Source of the DNA: an uncultured Geobacter sp.
Lineage (GTDB): Bacteria > Desulfobacterota > Desulfuromonadia > Geobacterales > CAIOGM01
Direction of reading: 5' to 3'
NCBI GenBank assembly: GCA_903902855.1
Contig: CAIUWK010000011.1
Location: 1-64,000, forward strand
DNA length: 64,000 bases
Each line of letters starts with the position of its first letter. Position 1 is the stretch's first letter. The position numbers were made by a program, and so were the translations under genes. Positions 31,526 through 41,504 of this stretch are shown here, one piece after another. The notes below the pieces were generated by a model. It was given only the letters and a program-made list of their open reading frames with translations. It did not search any database and was not told the origin of the DNA.

Positions 31526-31561
31526 GGGACCGGGGACCAGGGACTGGGGACGGGGAACTGG
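31526..31561. repeat. GGGACCGGGGAC-type tandem repeat tract
   Basis: GGGACCGGGGAC is followed directly by related units (CAGGGACTGGGGAC, GGGGAACTGG), forming four imperfect tandem copies of a GGGAC(C/T) unit just after prfC. Single copies occur at 10318-10329 and, inverted, at 16446-16456. Function unknown. Confidence 0.6.
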
Positions 31562-31616
31562 TAACATCGAGTAGCACGGGGCGTGAGGGAGAGAGCTGAG
31601 GGGGCACAGGGAGGTA

Positions 31617-32516
31617 ATGGAGCGAAACGAACGGTTCGATCGCGCCGACCGGATCATCAGGATCGGGTTCTGGGTCAATGCGCTCCTGATGATCTTCAAA
31701 CTGGCGGCCGGTCATTGGGGGCGCTCCGATGCCGTCTTTGCCGATGGTATCGAAAGCGCCTGTGATTTCGTGGCAATCTTCTCCACCATGGTGGCACTCA
31801 GGTTGGGGCGAAAGCCTTTCGACGAACAGCACCCCTATGGCCACGGTCGGGCGGAGAGCCTCTCGGCTCTGCTGATCTCGCTGGTGATTGTGGCCACGGG
31901 GGGGTGGATTCTGGTCAGCTCGGTCCACGCGATCATCGACCGCGACTTCCAGAGTCCCGGTCTGGTGGCCGTGGGGGCGGCGTTGTGTACCATCATCATC
32001 AAGGAGTGGCTCTACCGCTTTACTCAGAAGACGGGGACGCGTCTGGCGAGTCCCTCCCTTCTGGCCATCGCCAGGGATCACCGCAAGGATGCTCTCACCT
32101 CCATCTCCACTTTGGTCGGTGTGGTGGGGGCTTATTTCGGCTTCGGGTTCATGGACCCGCTGGCTGCCGGTCTGACCTCCTTCTTCATCCTGCATATCGG
32201 CTACGAGACATTTCGCGATGCCGCCCACGACCTCATGGATGGTTCGGCTCCACCGGATTTTATCCAGGAGGTGATGCGTCTGGCCGAGAGTGTTCCCCGG
32301 GTGGAGCATGTGCATGATATCCGCGGTCGCCGCTCCGGACAGTACATGATCATCGATCTCAAGCTGGAGATGGACCCGGCCATGACCGTCAAGGCGTCCC
32401 ATGATGTGGCGACCCGGGTGAAGAGGCTCATCTTTGAGGGATTTCCCAATGTGGGGGATGTGATGATCCATATCAATCCCCATGAGGAAGAGCATGAGGA
32501 CCTGATCAGGCTGTAG
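31617..32516 (+). CDS. Cation diffusion facilitator family transporter
   Basis: Divalent metal:proton antiporter (CDF). The 299-residue protein has six hydrophobic segments. Metal-site motifs are SDAVFADGIESACDF in the second helix and ARDHRKDAL in the fifth, giving the typical D-xxx-D and H-xxx-D pairs. A cytoplasmic C-terminal domain with VEHVHDIRGRRSGQ and IHINPHEE follows. The metal (Zn, Fe, Mn or other) is not clear from sequence. Its 3' end overlaps the convergent hemG by 11 bases. Confidence 0.92.
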   Translation: MERNERFDRADRIIRIGFWVNALLMIFKLAAGHWGRSDAVFADGIESACDFVAIFSTMVALRLGRKPFDEQHPYGHGRAESLSALLISLVIVATGGWILVSSVHAIIDRDFQSPGLVAVGAALCTIIIKEWLYRFTQKTGTRLASPSLLAIARDHRKDALTSISTLVGVVGAYFGFGFMDPLAAGLTSFFILHIGYETFRDAAHDLMDGSAPPDFIQEVMRLAESVPRVEHVHDIRGRRSGQYMIIDLKLEMDPAMTVKASHDVATRVKRLIFEGFPNVGDVMIHINPHEEEHEDLIRL

Positions 32517-33921
32517 TCCCCTTCAGATGCGTCAGAGCCTCATCCACGGCTCGATGGGCTGCGGCCACACAGTCGTTGAGTCCGATCCCCCGGTAGGAGT
32601 TGCCGGTGAGGATGAGACCGGGAAAAGTTGCGCATCCTTCGGCCAAGGCCGCCAGTCGCTTGGCGTGGCCCACGGTATACTGAGGGATCGCCTGCTCGTG
32701 CCGATAGAGCTGGACAAAGGAGGGGGCCGCCTCGATCCCCATGATGCTCTTCAGGTCGACCCGAACCCGCTTCACGACCTCCTCGTCGGTCAGCTTGATG
32801 TATTCCGGAAAACAGGCTCCCCCCATCATGCTCCTCAGCAGAACCTTGCCGGCAGGGGCCCGGTTCTCGAAGATGCTGGAATCCCAGAGGGTTCCCAGGG
32901 TGTTGCGCCCCTCCTCTTTGGGGATGAGGTAGCCGAAGCCGTCCAGATTCAGGGCAATCCGTTCCCGTTCATAGCCGAAGCAGATAACCGTCATGGAGGA
33001 GTAGGGAATCCGGCCGAGAAGGGTGCTGATCTCCGGCGACAGAGGGGCCAGCATCCCCGCGGTCGCATGGGCCGGTGCCGCGGAGATCACCAGGTCGGCA
33101 TCCAGTTCCCCCTGTTCCGTGACCACGCGGTAGGGGACGGACTTCCCCTTTCTCACCTCCAGCACCTGCGTGCCGCTGATCAGTTCGACCCCCTCCAGCC
33201 GTCGGATCATGATCTCGGTGAGGGTCTGGCTCCCCTCCCGGAAGGAGGTGAGGACTCCGCCGGGGCCGGCGGCTGATGAAACGACCTTCCCTGCGGCCTG
33301 TTCCCGTTTCTTCTTTTTCGCCAGGGCGAGCATTGCCCTGATGAGTCCGCCGTACTCCCGCTCCAGTTCGGCGATGCGGGGGAAGCAGGAGTTCAACGAC
33401 ATGGTCTCCGGGTTGCCGGCAAAGATGCCGGAGACCATGGGGGCAATGAGTTTTGCCAGAGCCTCGTCCCCCAGACGGCGTCGGCCGAAGGCGGCCAGGG
33501 TCTCATCTTCGGTGCCGCTGTATTTGGGGATGAACGGCTCCATGGCCAGGCGGAGTTTCCCCGGCCAGGAGATGAGGTGGCTCTTGAGAAAGGAAGGTCC
33601 GTTTTCCGGCAGCCGGTTGAGGATGCCGCCGGAGTAGATGAACCGTTTGCGGGCGTTGTCGTTGCTTCGAAGCAGCTGGTCCGATGCCCCCAGTTCCCGG
33701 CAGAGATCCAGGGTTTGGGGTTTGCTGTCCAGGAAACCGTTGGGTCCCCATTCGCAGAGATACCCATCCGTCTTGATACTCTTGATCTTGCCGCCAAAGA
33801 GCGGCTCCTTTTCCACCAGAGTCAAGGCCAGGTCGATCCCTTCCCGTTCCGCCCGGCTTTTCAGCAGCCAGGCCGTGGCGAGTCCCGAGATTCCTCCGCC
33901 GATTATAACTGCGCGTTTCAT
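32506..33921 (-). CDS. hemG: Protoporphyrinogen oxidase (FAD-dependent)
   Basis: Flavoprotein of the HemY/PPOX family that oxidises protoporphyrinogen IX (or coproporphyrinogen III) in haem synthesis. The N-terminal dinucleotide-binding motif is IIGGGISGLATAW, and the C-terminal FAD motif is LILTGNSYRGIGLNDC. From ATG 33921, preceded by GGAGG, it is 471 residues. The family uses oxygen in well-studied members, which is odd in a presumed anaerobe, so another electron acceptor may be used. Haem supply fits the cytochrome-rich neighbourhood. Confidence 0.9.
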   Translation of the reverse strand: MKRAVIIGGGISGLATAWLLKSRAEREGIDLALTLVEKEPLFGGKIKSIKTDGYLCEWGPNGFLDSKPQTLDLCRELGASDQLLRSNDNARKRFIYSGGILNRLPENGPSFLKSHLISWPGKLRLAMEPFIPKYSGTEDETLAAFGRRRLGDEALAKLIAPMVSGIFAGNPETMSLNSCFPRIAELEREYGGLIRAMLALAKKKKREQAAGKVVSSAAGPGGVLTSFREGSQTLTEIMIRRLEGVELISGTQVLEVRKGKSVPYRVVTEQGELDADLVISAAPAHATAGMLAPLSPEISTLLGRIPYSSMTVICFGYERERIALNLDGFGYLIPKEEGRNTLGTLWDSSIFENRAPAGKVLLRSMMGGACFPEYIKLTDEEVVKRVRVDLKSIMGIEAAPSFVQLYRHEQAIPQYTVGHAKRLAALAEGCATFPGLILTGNSYRGIGLNDCVAAAHRAVDEALTHLKGTTA

Positions 33922-34145
33922 GACGCCTCCTTGCATGGTTCAAGTAAGCCGGGGGAGCGGGTAACGCCGCACTCCCGGAGAGCGTACTGTAAGCCCAATG
34001 ACTCTTCCCTGTCAAGAAATGGCGCCCCGCACGAGAGAAGAGGTGGCCCTGTCACTCTGGAGAAAGAGCGCCATGCATTGTTACCGTCTATGAGCTCTTG
34101 AGAATATCTTTAGTAGTTTCACGGCAGAGCTGATATAGTTGAGCG

Positions 34146-36788
34146 ATGAAAAATCTATCGAAATCATCAGGTAACGGCGGCAAACCGGCCACACCGGAGG
34201 GGAATATCGCTCCGATAGTGGGAAAAAGTCCCTTTTTTCCCATTGTCGGCATCGGCGCCTCTGCCGGCGGACTGGAGGCCCTGGAGCAGTTTTTGAGCCA
34301 TGTACCGGAAAAGAGCGGCATGGCCTTCGTGATCATCCAGCATCTGGACCCTACCCACAAGGGGATCTTGGCTGAACTGCTCCAACGGATTACCGGCATG
34401 AAGGTCTTGCAGGTGAGAGACAGGATGGAAATCATGCCTGACACGGTGTATGTCATCCCCCCTAACCGTGACATGTCAATACTTCATGGGGTACTGCATC
34501 TGTTCGAGCCGACGGAACCCCGGGGGTTACGTCTCCCCATTGATTTTTTCCTCCGTTCCCTGGCTGAAGACCGACATGAGGCGAGTATCGGCATTATCCT
34601 CTCCGGTATGGGTTCCGACGGCACCGTGGGGATGAGGGCCATCAAGGAAAAAGGGGGGGTTACGCTAGTACAGGCACCGGCCTCGGCCAAGTTCGACAGC
34701 ATGCCCCGCAGCGCCATTGATTCGGGGTTGGCTGACATCGTGGCCCCGGTGGAGGATCTGCCGGGTAAAATCATGGCCTATCTCAGACACTCCCTCATCA
34801 TCACCAAGAGCGAATCTCTTCTGGAGGAAAAGGAGCAGAGCGCCATGGAGAAGGTCCTCATCCTGCTCCGGGCCAAGACCGGCCAGGACTTCTCTCTGTA
34901 CAAGAAGAACACCGTCTACCGTCGGGTTGAGCGGCGGATGGGGCTGCACCAGATCAAGCGGATTGCCGGATACGTTCGCTATCTTCAGAAAAATACTCAG
35001 GAGGTGGAACTCCTCTTCAAGGAGCTCCTGATCGGGGTCACCAACTTCTTTCGTGATGCGTCGGCCTGGGAGCAGCTGCAGCAAGAGGCCATCCCGTCTC
35101 TTTTGGCGTTACGCCCCTTCGGCGGGATGCTGCGGGCCTGGTCCGTGGGGTGCTCCACCGGGGAGGAGGCCTATTCACTGGCCATGGCCTTCAAGGAGGC
35201 GGTGGAGCAGGTTGCGTCACCGGTGAACTATACCTTGCAGATCTTCGCCACCGACCTGGACCGGGATGCCATCGACAAGGCCCGCCAGGGGTTTTATCCG
35301 GTTAACATCACCGCCAACGTGACACCCCAGCGGTTGTCCCGTTTTTTCATACAAGACGGCACCGGCTACCGGGTCTGTAAGGAAGTTCGCGAGATGGTGA
35401 CCTTTGCCTCCCAAAATGTCATCATGGACCCCCCCTTTACCCGGCTGGATATCCTTGTCTGCCGCAATCTGCTCATTTATCTGACTCCGGAACTGCAGAA
35501 AAAACTCCTGCCACTCTTTCACTACACTCTGAAACCTGGAGGGCTGCTGTTTCTAGGGAGCGCGGAGACTCTGGGCACCTTTACCGAGCTGTTTGCTCCG
35601 CTGAGTATCAAGGCAAGAATCTTCCGGCGACGAGAATCTCTCCTCCTGGAGTCTGCGGTGACCTTCCCCCCCTCCTTTGTCCCCTCCATCCAAGACGTTT
35701 CCAAGGAGTTGCCCATGGCTCAACCATCAGTCAATCTCCAGACGCTGGCAGATCAGGTGCTGCTGCAGCAGTTTTCCCCCCCGGCGGTGCTGGTCAATAG
35801 TACCGGTGATATTCTCTATATCAGCGGCAGGACGGGGAAATATCTGGAGCCGGCGGCAGGAAAAGCCAACTGGAATATCTTCGCCATGGCTCGCAACGGA
35901 CTTCGTCTGGAGCTGGGAAGCGCCTTTCAGAAGGCGCTGAGACATCAGGAGGCGATCACTGTCAAGGGGGGGACGGTGGAGGTGGACGGCGGTACCAGGA
36001 TGGTTGACCTCACGCTCCAGGCGCTCACCGAGCCGGAGCCCCTGCGGGGGATGGTGATGATCGTCTTTATCGAAATGGAGTCCAAACCGGTACGGAAAGC
36101 TTCAGGTCGCGGCAAATCCTTGCCAGCGGGAACGCCCCGGGCGCTGGAAATGGAGCAGGAACTGCAGCATCTCCATGAAGCGCTCCAGACCACACGGGAA
36201 GAGATGCAGTCCTCCCAGGAAGAGCTCAAATCCACCAATGAGGAGTTGCAATCCACCAACGAAGAGTTGCAGTCCACCAACGAGGAGCTGACCACCTCCC
36301 GGGAAGAGATGCAGTCTCTCAATGAGGAGTTGCAGACGGTGAATGCGGAGCAACAGTCCAAAATGGATGAGTTGTCGTGGCTGAACAACGATATGAGAAA
36401 TCTGCTCAACAGCACGGAGATAGTGACCGTCTTTCTGGACAATGACCTTCATGTCCGGCGCTTCACCACCGGGGCGAACCAGCTCTTCAAACTTCTTCCC
36501 GGGGATGTGGGGCGGCCGTTGTCCGATATCACCAGCAATTTGCTCTATCCCGAGATGTCCGACGTCGCACAGGAGGTGCTGCGCACGCTGCTCTTTTCGG
36601 AAAAGCAGATCAATGCCACCGACGGACGCTGGTTTTCCGTGCGCATCATGCCCTATCGCACCATGGCGAATGTCATTGACGGCGTGGTCATCACCTTTGC
36701 GGACATTACCGTGGCCAAGAGCCTGGAGGCGACATTGCGTGAGGAGAATGCGAGACTCAGGGGGCTGCTGGAATCGAGAGTGGTGTGA
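34146..36788 (+). CDS. CheB-CheR-PAS fusion signalling protein
   Basis: An 880-residue cytoplasmic protein with three parts. Residues about 35-215 form a CheB methylesterase domain (GIGASAGGLEAL, VIIQHLDP, GMGSDGT). Residues about 225-500 form a CheR methyltransferase domain (SVGCSTGEEAYSLAM, FATDLD, CRNLLIYL). Then come a PAS-like region, a strongly heptad-repeated coiled coil (EELQSTN units, about 690-740) and a last PAS domain (about 755-865). No receiver or histidine kinase domain is present. The extended -10 TGATATAGT is so close to the ATG that the leader would be very short. Role: receptor methylation-type signalling; partner unknown. Confidence 0.9.
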   Translation: MKNLSKSSGNGGKPATPEGNIAPIVGKSPFFPIVGIGASAGGLEALEQFLSHVPEKSGMAFVIIQHLDPTHKGILAELLQRITGMKVLQVRDRMEIMPDTVYVIPPNRDMSILHGVLHLFEPTEPRGLRLPIDFFLRSLAEDRHEASIGIILSGMGSDGTVGMRAIKEKGGVTLVQAPASAKFDSMPRSAIDSGLADIVAPVEDLPGKIMAYLRHSLIITKSESLLEEKEQSAMEKVLILLRAKTGQDFSLYKKNTVYRRVERRMGLHQIKRIAGYVRYLQKNTQEVELLFKELLIGVTNFFRDASAWEQLQQEAIPSLLALRPFGGMLRAWSVGCSTGEEAYSLAMAFKEAVEQVASPVNYTLQIFATDLDRDAIDKARQGFYPVNITANVTPQRLSRFFIQDGTGYRVCKEVREMVTFASQNVIMDPPFTRLDILVCRNLLIYLTPELQKKLLPLFHYTLKPGGLLFLGSAETLGTFTELFAPLSIKARIFRRRESLLLESAVTFPPSFVPSIQDVSKELPMAQPSVNLQTLADQVLLQQFSPPAVLVNSTGDILYISGRTGKYLEPAAGKANWNIFAMARNGLRLELGSAFQKALRHQEAITVKGGTVEVDGGTRMVDLTLQALTEPEPLRGMVMIVFIEMESKPVRKASGRGKSLPAGTPRALEMEQELQHLHEALQTTREEMQSSQEELKSTNEELQSTNEELQSTNEELTTSREEMQSLNEELQTVNAEQQSKMDELSWLNNDMRNLLNSTEIVTVFLDNDLHVRRFTTGANQLFKLLPGDVGRPLSDITSNLLYPEMSDVAQEVLRTLLFSEKQINATDGRWFSVRIMPYRTMANVIDGVVITFADITVAKSLEATLREENARLRGLLESRVV

Positions 36789-36913
36789 GGGGGGGAGGCG
36801 CATCGGCTTGAGAAACGGCTTTGCCGACGGCTCTCATCGTATCCGTCCACAAAGGTTGACACTGCGCCTCAGAGTGGTTACATTACCGGCACAACAGCAG
36901 TGAGAGGATGAAG

Positions 36914-37804
36914 ATGGCAAACCGTGACTATTATGAGCTGCTGGGCGTCAAGAAAGATGCCACGCCCGAAGAGATAAAAAAGATCTACCGGAAGCTGGCG
37001 GTGAAGTATCACCCGGACAAAAATCCGGGTGATAAGCAGTCCGAGGAGCGTTTCAAGGAGATCAGCGAGGCGTACGCCGTCCTGTGCGATCCGGAGAAGC
37101 GAAAACAGTACGATCAGTTCGGCTCCGACGGCTTTCATCAGAAATTCTCCCAGGAGGACATCTTCCGGGGGGCCGACGTAAACGACCTGTTTCGCGATAT
37201 GGGATTCGGGGGGAGCGATGTTTTTTCCCGGATCTTCGGCGGAAAAGGTGGGCGAAGCGGTTTCGGTTTCCGCCAGGGGTCCCGCAAGGGAGAAGATCTG
37301 GCCATGGAGGTGCAGATCACCCTGCGTGAGGCGGCCTTGGGGGGGGAGAAGCGGATCGGTTTCCAGAGCGGAGCGCAACGGGAGGAGCTCTCCCTGAAAA
37401 TCCCCGTCGGCATCGAGGATGGTGCCCAGCTCCGGTTGAAAGATAAGGGGAGCCCGGGAGCCGGCGGCGGTCCCAACGGAGACCTCTACCTGACCATCAG
37501 GGTTGCCAGGGATCATGAGTTCGCACGGGAAGGGGCCGACCTGGTGGTGGAGCGGCAGATACGTTTTTCTCAGGCGGTCCTGGGGACCACCCTGGATGTG
37601 CCCACACTGGATACTCCCAAGCGGATCAAGGTCCCGGCCGGAGTTCAGTCCGGCACTAAAATCAGGCTGAAAGGGTGCGGGCTTCCCCATCGGGGCGGTT
37701 CAGGGAAAGGGGATCTCTATGTAAAGATAGCGGTCATTGTTCCTGAACTGGTGACCAAAGAGCAGAAGAAGTTGCTGGAAAAACTGGCTGAGAGTGGAAT
37801 GTAG
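36914..37804 (+). CDS. cbpA: DnaJ-class co-chaperone, CbpA-like
   Basis: Hsp40 co-chaperone without the cysteine-rich zinc domain. The J domain occupies the first 70 residues with the HPD motif in [10 protein letters not shown] Gly/Phe-rich linker follows (about 95-125), then two DnaJ C-terminal beta domains. From ATG 36914 ([10 protein letters not shown]) the length is 296 residues, typical of CbpA. The earlier ATG at 36908 in the track directly abuts GAGAGG, so the second ATG is better spaced. It would stimulate DnaK ATPase activity. Confidence 0.88.
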   Translation: MANRDYYELLGVKKDATPEEIKKIYRKLAVKYHPDKNPGDKQSEERFKEISEAYAVLCDPEKRKQYDQFGSDGFHQKFSQEDIFRGADVNDLFRDMGFGGSDVFSRIFGGKGGRSGFGFRQGSRKGEDLAMEVQITLREAALGGEKRIGFQSGAQREELSLKIPVGIEDGAQLRLKDKGSPGAGGGPNGDLYLTIRVARDHEFAREGADLVVERQIRFSQAVLGTTLDVPTLDTPKRIKVPAGVQSGTKIRLKGCGLPHRGGSGKGDLYVKIAVIVPELVTKEQKKLLEKLAESGM

Positions 37805-37888
37805 TGATAATGGTGGGAACGTAGCAGTAGTGTCCATAGCTATTCGAGAGTGAACGGCCCGCGGTAGTTGGATGACCGGTGAGGTGTG

Positions 37889-37927
37889 AAAAAAGGCGGC
37901 ATCTCCTTGACTGTTGGAGATGCCGCC
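37889..37927 (-). terminator. Intrinsic terminator of pckG
   Basis: GGCGGCATCTCC and GGAGATGCCGCC form a perfect 12-bp stem with a 9-base loop, followed by TTTTTT on the minus strand. It lies between the convergent cbpA and pckG genes. Confidence 0.9.
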
Positions 37928-37958
37928 CATTTATGTCCGACATTGCAGCTCAGAAGGA

Positions 37959-39815
37959 TTAGTCGTTGAAGCCGAACCCTTCAGCGGTGCGGTGGAACTG
38001 CTCCCAATGCTCCGGCGAGCGCCAGAGGCTGGAGATGATGAGCTGCCGCATATGGAGGAACTCCTTGGGGAGCCGATCGTAGAGCTTGATGAAGAGCTCC
38101 TCGTGGGAGACGACCTCGTCCATCCAGAGATCCCGATCCACGGAGGTTAGGTCGGAGAATTTCTCCGGCGTGATGCTTTCCAGTCCTTCCCAATCCAGGT
38201 CCTCGTACCGGGGCATCCATCCCAGAGGGGACTCGATGGCGGCGGCATGGCCGTTGACGCGATCCACGACCCACTTGAGTATCCGCATGTTCTCGCCGTA
38301 ACCCGGCCACATGAACTTGCCGTTGTCGTCCTTGCGGAACCAGTTGACGCTGAAGATGCGGGGGGGTTTAGGGGTATTGCGCCCCACCTGGAGCCAATGT
38401 GAGAAGTAATCCCCCACATGATACCCGGTGAAGGGGAGCATGGCGAAGGGGTCGCGCCGAACGTTCCCCACTGCGCCCACGGCGGCGGCGGTGGTCTCGG
38501 AGCCCATGGTGGCGGCAAGATAGACCCCGAAGTTCCAGTTGAATGCTTGGTACACGAGGGGGATGACCTTGTTGCGCCGACCGCCGAAGATGAAGGCGCT
38601 CATGGGGACCCCTTTGGGATTTTCCCATTCCGGGTCGATGGTGGGGCACTGGGAGGCCGGGGAGGTGAAGCGTGAGTTGGGATGAGCGGCATTGCGGCCG
38701 CAATCCGGGGTCCAGGCCTTACCTTGCCAGTCGGTGAGGCTGGCCGGCTTGTCATCGGTCATCCCTTCCCACCAGACATCGCCGTCCGGGGTCAGCGCCA
38801 CGTTGGTGAAGATGGAGTTGGCGGTGCAAGAGGCCATGGCATTGGGGTTGGTCTTGTCCGAGGTACCCGGCGCCACGCCGAAGAAGCCGTATTCCGGGTT
38901 GATGGCGTAGAGCTGGCCGTCGGGTCCCGGTTTGATCCAAGCAATGTCGTCCCCCACGGTGTAGATCTTCCACCCCTTCTTGTCGAAGGATTCGGGCGGT
39001 ACCAGCATGGCCAGGTTGGTCTTGCCGCAGGCGCTGGGGAAGGCGGCGCCCAGATAGGTCTTCTCCCCTTCCGGGGACTCGATCCCCAGGATCAGCATAT
39101 GCTCGGCCAGCCACCCCTCATCCTTGGCGATCTTGGAGGCGATGCGCAGTGCCAGACATTTTTTGCCCAGGAGGGCGTTCCCGCCGTAACCGCTGCCGTA
39201 GGACCAGATGGAGCGCTCTTCGGGGAAATGGACGATGTATTTTTCCTTGTTGCAGGGCCAGGCAACATCCTGCTGGCCCGGTTGCAAGGGGGCGCCCACG
39301 GAGTGGAGGCAGGGGACGTATTCACCGTCACCCAGGATGTCAACGACTGCCTTACCCATGCGGGTCATGATCTTCATGTTGACGACCACGTAGGGAGAAT
39401 CGGAGATTTCCACGCCGATCTTGGCGATGGGGGAGCCCAGCGGCCCCATGCTGAAGGGGATGACGTACATGGTGCGACCCTTCATGCAACCCTGGAACAG
39501 TCCATTGAGAATTTCTTTCATCTCTTTGGGATTCATCCAGTTGTTGGTGGGGCCGGCGTCATCCTTGGCGAGGCTGCAGATGAAGGTTCGATCCTCTACG
39601 CGGGCTACGTCGCCCGGATCGGACCAGGCCAGGTAGCTGTTGGGGCGTTTTTCCTGGCTGAGTTTCTGGAAGGTTCCCCCTTTGACCATCAGTTCGCAGA
39701 GTGTGTCGTACTCCTCCTGGGAGCCGTCACACCAGTGAATGTTGTCCGGTTCGCACAGTTCCGCGACTTCCGCCACCCATTTCTTCAGTTGATCGTTCTT
39801 GACTTCGTAACCCAT
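37959..39815 (-). CDS. pckG: Phosphoenolpyruvate carboxykinase (GTP)
   Basis: Converts oxaloacetate and GTP to PEP, CO2 and GDP; key to gluconeogenesis from acetate-derived oxaloacetate. The 618-residue protein has the GTP-PEPCK P-loop [11 protein letters not shown], the preceding [14 protein letters not shown], the PFSMGP motif and the nucleotide-binding 'NWFRKD' region. Length is typical of the GTP-type, not the ATP-type. A strong terminator follows. Confidence 0.97.
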   Translation of the reverse strand: MGYEVKNDQLKKWVAEVAELCEPDNIHWCDGSQEEYDTLCELMVKGGTFQKLSQEKRPNSYLAWSDPGDVARVEDRTFICSLAKDDAGPTNNWMNPKEMKEILNGLFQGCMKGRTMYVIPFSMGPLGSPIAKIGVEISDSPYVVVNMKIMTRMGKAVVDILGDGEYVPCLHSVGAPLQPGQQDVAWPCNKEKYIVHFPEERSIWSYGSGYGGNALLGKKCLALRIASKIAKDEGWLAEHMLILGIESPEGEKTYLGAAFPSACGKTNLAMLVPPESFDKKGWKIYTVGDDIAWIKPGPDGQLYAINPEYGFFGVAPGTSDKTNPNAMASCTANSIFTNVALTPDGDVWWEGMTDDKPASLTDWQGKAWTPDCGRNAAHPNSRFTSPASQCPTIDPEWENPKGVPMSAFIFGGRRNKVIPLVYQAFNWNFGVYLAATMGSETTAAAVGAVGNVRRDPFAMLPFTGYHVGDYFSHWLQVGRNTPKPPRIFSVNWFRKDDNGKFMWPGYGENMRILKWVVDRVNGHAAAIESPLGWMPRYEDLDWEGLESITPEKFSDLTSVDRDLWMDEVVSHEELFIKLYDRLPKEFLHMRQLIISSLWRSPEHWEQFHRTAEGFGFND

Positions 39816-39937
39816 AGCTGTTGTGTCCCCTTTCAGATGTGTTTGTTAACACCATTGCCAGACTACACTCCATCCTGCCGTATCTGCAATCCCTGCCGTA
39901 GTAACGGCAGTCGCCCGGATCCGTGATACCCTTCGAT

Positions 39938-39966
39938 TTGACAGCGCGTCGGTAACCTGCTATATC
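39938..39966 (+). promoter_or_regulatory. Sigma-70 promoter of the rubredoxin gene
   Basis: A perfect TTGACA and TATATC are separated by exactly 17 bases, giving a leader of about 60 bases before the rubredoxin ATG. A CTGCCGT/ACGGCAG palindrome (39893-39910) lies just upstream, between the divergent pckG and rubredoxin genes. Confidence 0.75.
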
Positions 39967-40035
39967 TCTTTTTCACATCAACCGGGCCGGCAGTAAGCCC
40001 CCGGTGATCGAATCCCCCAGAAAAGGAGAAAATTC

Positions 40036-40194
40036 ATGGAACGCTGGATCTGTACTATCTGTCAGTATGTCTATGACCCCGAAACAGGCGACCCCGATAA
40101 CAATGTCCCGGCCGGTACCTCTTTTGAAGAGATCCCCGATGGGTGGGTCTGTCCCCTCTGCGGGGCCGGCAAAGAGGTCTTTGAGCAGGCCTGA
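40036..40194 (+). CDS. Rubredoxin
   Basis: Too short for the ORF track. The 52-residue product [20 protein letters not shown]... has the two CxxC iron-binding knuckles, CTIC and CPLCG, in the arrangement of classical rubredoxin. AAGGAG precedes the ATG. It is a small one-iron electron carrier, likely working with rubrerythrin-type or flavodiiron oxygen-defence proteins. A hairpin lies 22 bases past the stop. Confidence 0.96.
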   Translation: MERWICTICQYVYDPETGDPDNNVPAGTSFEEIPDGWVCPLCGAGKEVFEQA

Positions 40195-40216
40195 CCCGAG
40201 CAGAGTGAAAACAATG

Positions 40217-40249
40217 AAACCTGCATCTCTACTGAGGTGCAGGTTTTAT
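40217..40249. terminator. Terminator shared by rubredoxin and the zinc-ribbon gene
   Basis: AAACCTGCA and TGCAGGTTT form a 9-bp stem with a roughly 11-base loop, followed by TTATT on the plus strand. The stop of the convergent zinc-ribbon gene lies inside the loop region, so the element doubles as coding sequence for that gene's last residues. Confidence 0.75.
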
Positions 40250-40402
40250 TATGTCGATCTCCATGTTGTCGTTGACCATCTTGACTCGCCAGACCAGACC
40301 GCAGACGCCGCACTCCTTCACGGGGCACTCTTCCGAGCTGAAGCCTTCGGAGTGCGTGTCGATCTCCACCGATTCCCTGTTACCACAGTTGGGACATTTC
40401 AT
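40229..40402 (-). CDS. Small zinc-ribbon protein
   Basis: A 57-residue protein from ATG 40402 (MKCPNCGNRES...), preceded by AAAGGAG at good spacing. Two cysteine knuckles, CPNCG and CGVCG (with another Cys in EECPVKEC), suggest one zinc-ribbon or rubredoxin-like knuckle. The 76-residue version in the track would overlap the aminotransferase end and lacks a better start. Function unknown; the distance to the upstream aminotransferase is 31 bases, so they may be cotranscribed. Confidence 0.7.
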   Translation of the reverse strand: MKCPNCGNRESVEIDTHSEGFSSEECPVKECGVCGLVWRVKMVNDNMEIDIIKPAPQ

Positions 40403-40433
40403 CTCTTTTCTCCTTTCTCGCCCTTTGTCGGGA

Positions 40434-41504
40434 TCAGACTCCCGGCAGCAGTTCGTCAATCACCGACATGAATTTGTTCAGGTCATCCAGTTGCAGGTCC
40501 CCCATATGGGCGATGCGGAATGTTTCCCCCTTCAGTTTACCGTAGCCGTCATCAAAGGCGTAGCCGCGCTCTCCAAGGGCACCCTTCAGCTTTTTCAGGT
40601 CGATCCCCCGATTGTTGGCGACACAGGTAAGCGTTAGGGAGCGGTACGGTTCGGCCACGAAAAAATCGAAGCCACGCTCCTGCACCCACCCCCGGACAGA
40701 GGCTGCCAGTTCCCGGTGACGGCACCACCGTTGTTCCAGTCCCTCGGCGAAGATTCTTTCCAGCTGTTTGGCCAGGGCGTAGATCAGGGAGATGCAGGGG
40801 GTGGAGGGGGTATTATCTTTGTCGTCATTGGCGGCGAATTCAAGGAAATCAAAGTAGTAACCCCGCCCTTCCACGCACTTCGCCCGTTCCAGGGAGCGCT
40901 CCGAAGCGCTGAAAACCGCCAGACCAGGGGGGAGGGCAAAGGCCTTCTGCACGCCGAAGATGCAGACATCGATCCCCAGTTCGTCCACCGGGACCGGGAG
41001 GGCGCTCATGGAGGAGACGGTGTCGACGATGGAAATCACGTCAGGATAGCGTTCGGCCACCGCCATGATCTCCCGAAGGGGGGACATGACACCGGTGGAG
41101 GTCTCGTTGTGGATGAGGGTAAAGGAGTCGTAACGACCGGTGGCCAATGCCTGCTCCACCATCTCGGGGGTAATGGGTTGGCCCCAAGGAACCTTGACGG
41201 CATCCGCCTCCTTGCCGCAGCGTCGGGTCACGTCATGCCACTTGTCGGAAAAGGCGCCGTTGCAGAAATTGACGCAGCGTCCCTGTACCAGATTGCGAAC
41301 CGCCCCTTCCATCACTCCGAAGGCACTGGAGGTGGCGAGGAATACCCGGTTATCTGTTGCCATCACCTGTTTCAGGCCGGAGGTGACCGACCCGTGAAGC
41401 CGGGCATACTCGGGCATCCTGTGCCCGATCATGGGGGTTGCCATGGCCTGAAGGATCTCGGGGTCAATCTCTACGGGGCCGGGGATGAATAGTTTTTTAT
41501 GCAC
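40434..41504 (-). CDS. Class V aminotransferase (alanine-glyoxylate/serine-pyruvate type)
   Basis: PLP-dependent enzyme of fold type I. The N-terminal FIPGPVEIDPEILQAM and GHRMPEYARLH match the small-subunit/alanine-glyoxylate aminotransferase group. The Schiff-base Lys is in FGVQKAFALPPGLA, and Asp in IVDTVSSMSALP contacts the cofactor. The 356-residue length is normal. Likely roles are serine/glyoxylate or phosphoserine-like transamination; substrate is uncertain. Confidence 0.88.
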   Translation of the reverse strand: MHKKLFIPGPVEIDPEILQAMATPMIGHRMPEYARLHGSVTSGLKQVMATDNRVFLATSSAFGVMEGAVRNLVQGRCVNFCNGAFSDKWHDVTRRCGKEADAVKVPWGQPITPEMVEQALATGRYDSFTLIHNETSTGVMSPLREIMAVAERYPDVISIVDTVSSMSALPVPVDELGIDVCIFGVQKAFALPPGLAVFSASERSLERAKCVEGRGYYFDFLEFAANDDKDNTPSTPCISLIYALAKQLERIFAEGLEQRWCRHRELAASVRGWVQERGFDFFVAEPYRSLTLTCVANNRGIDLKKLKGALGERGYAFDDGYGKLKGETFRIAHMGDLQLDDLNKFMSVIDELLPGV

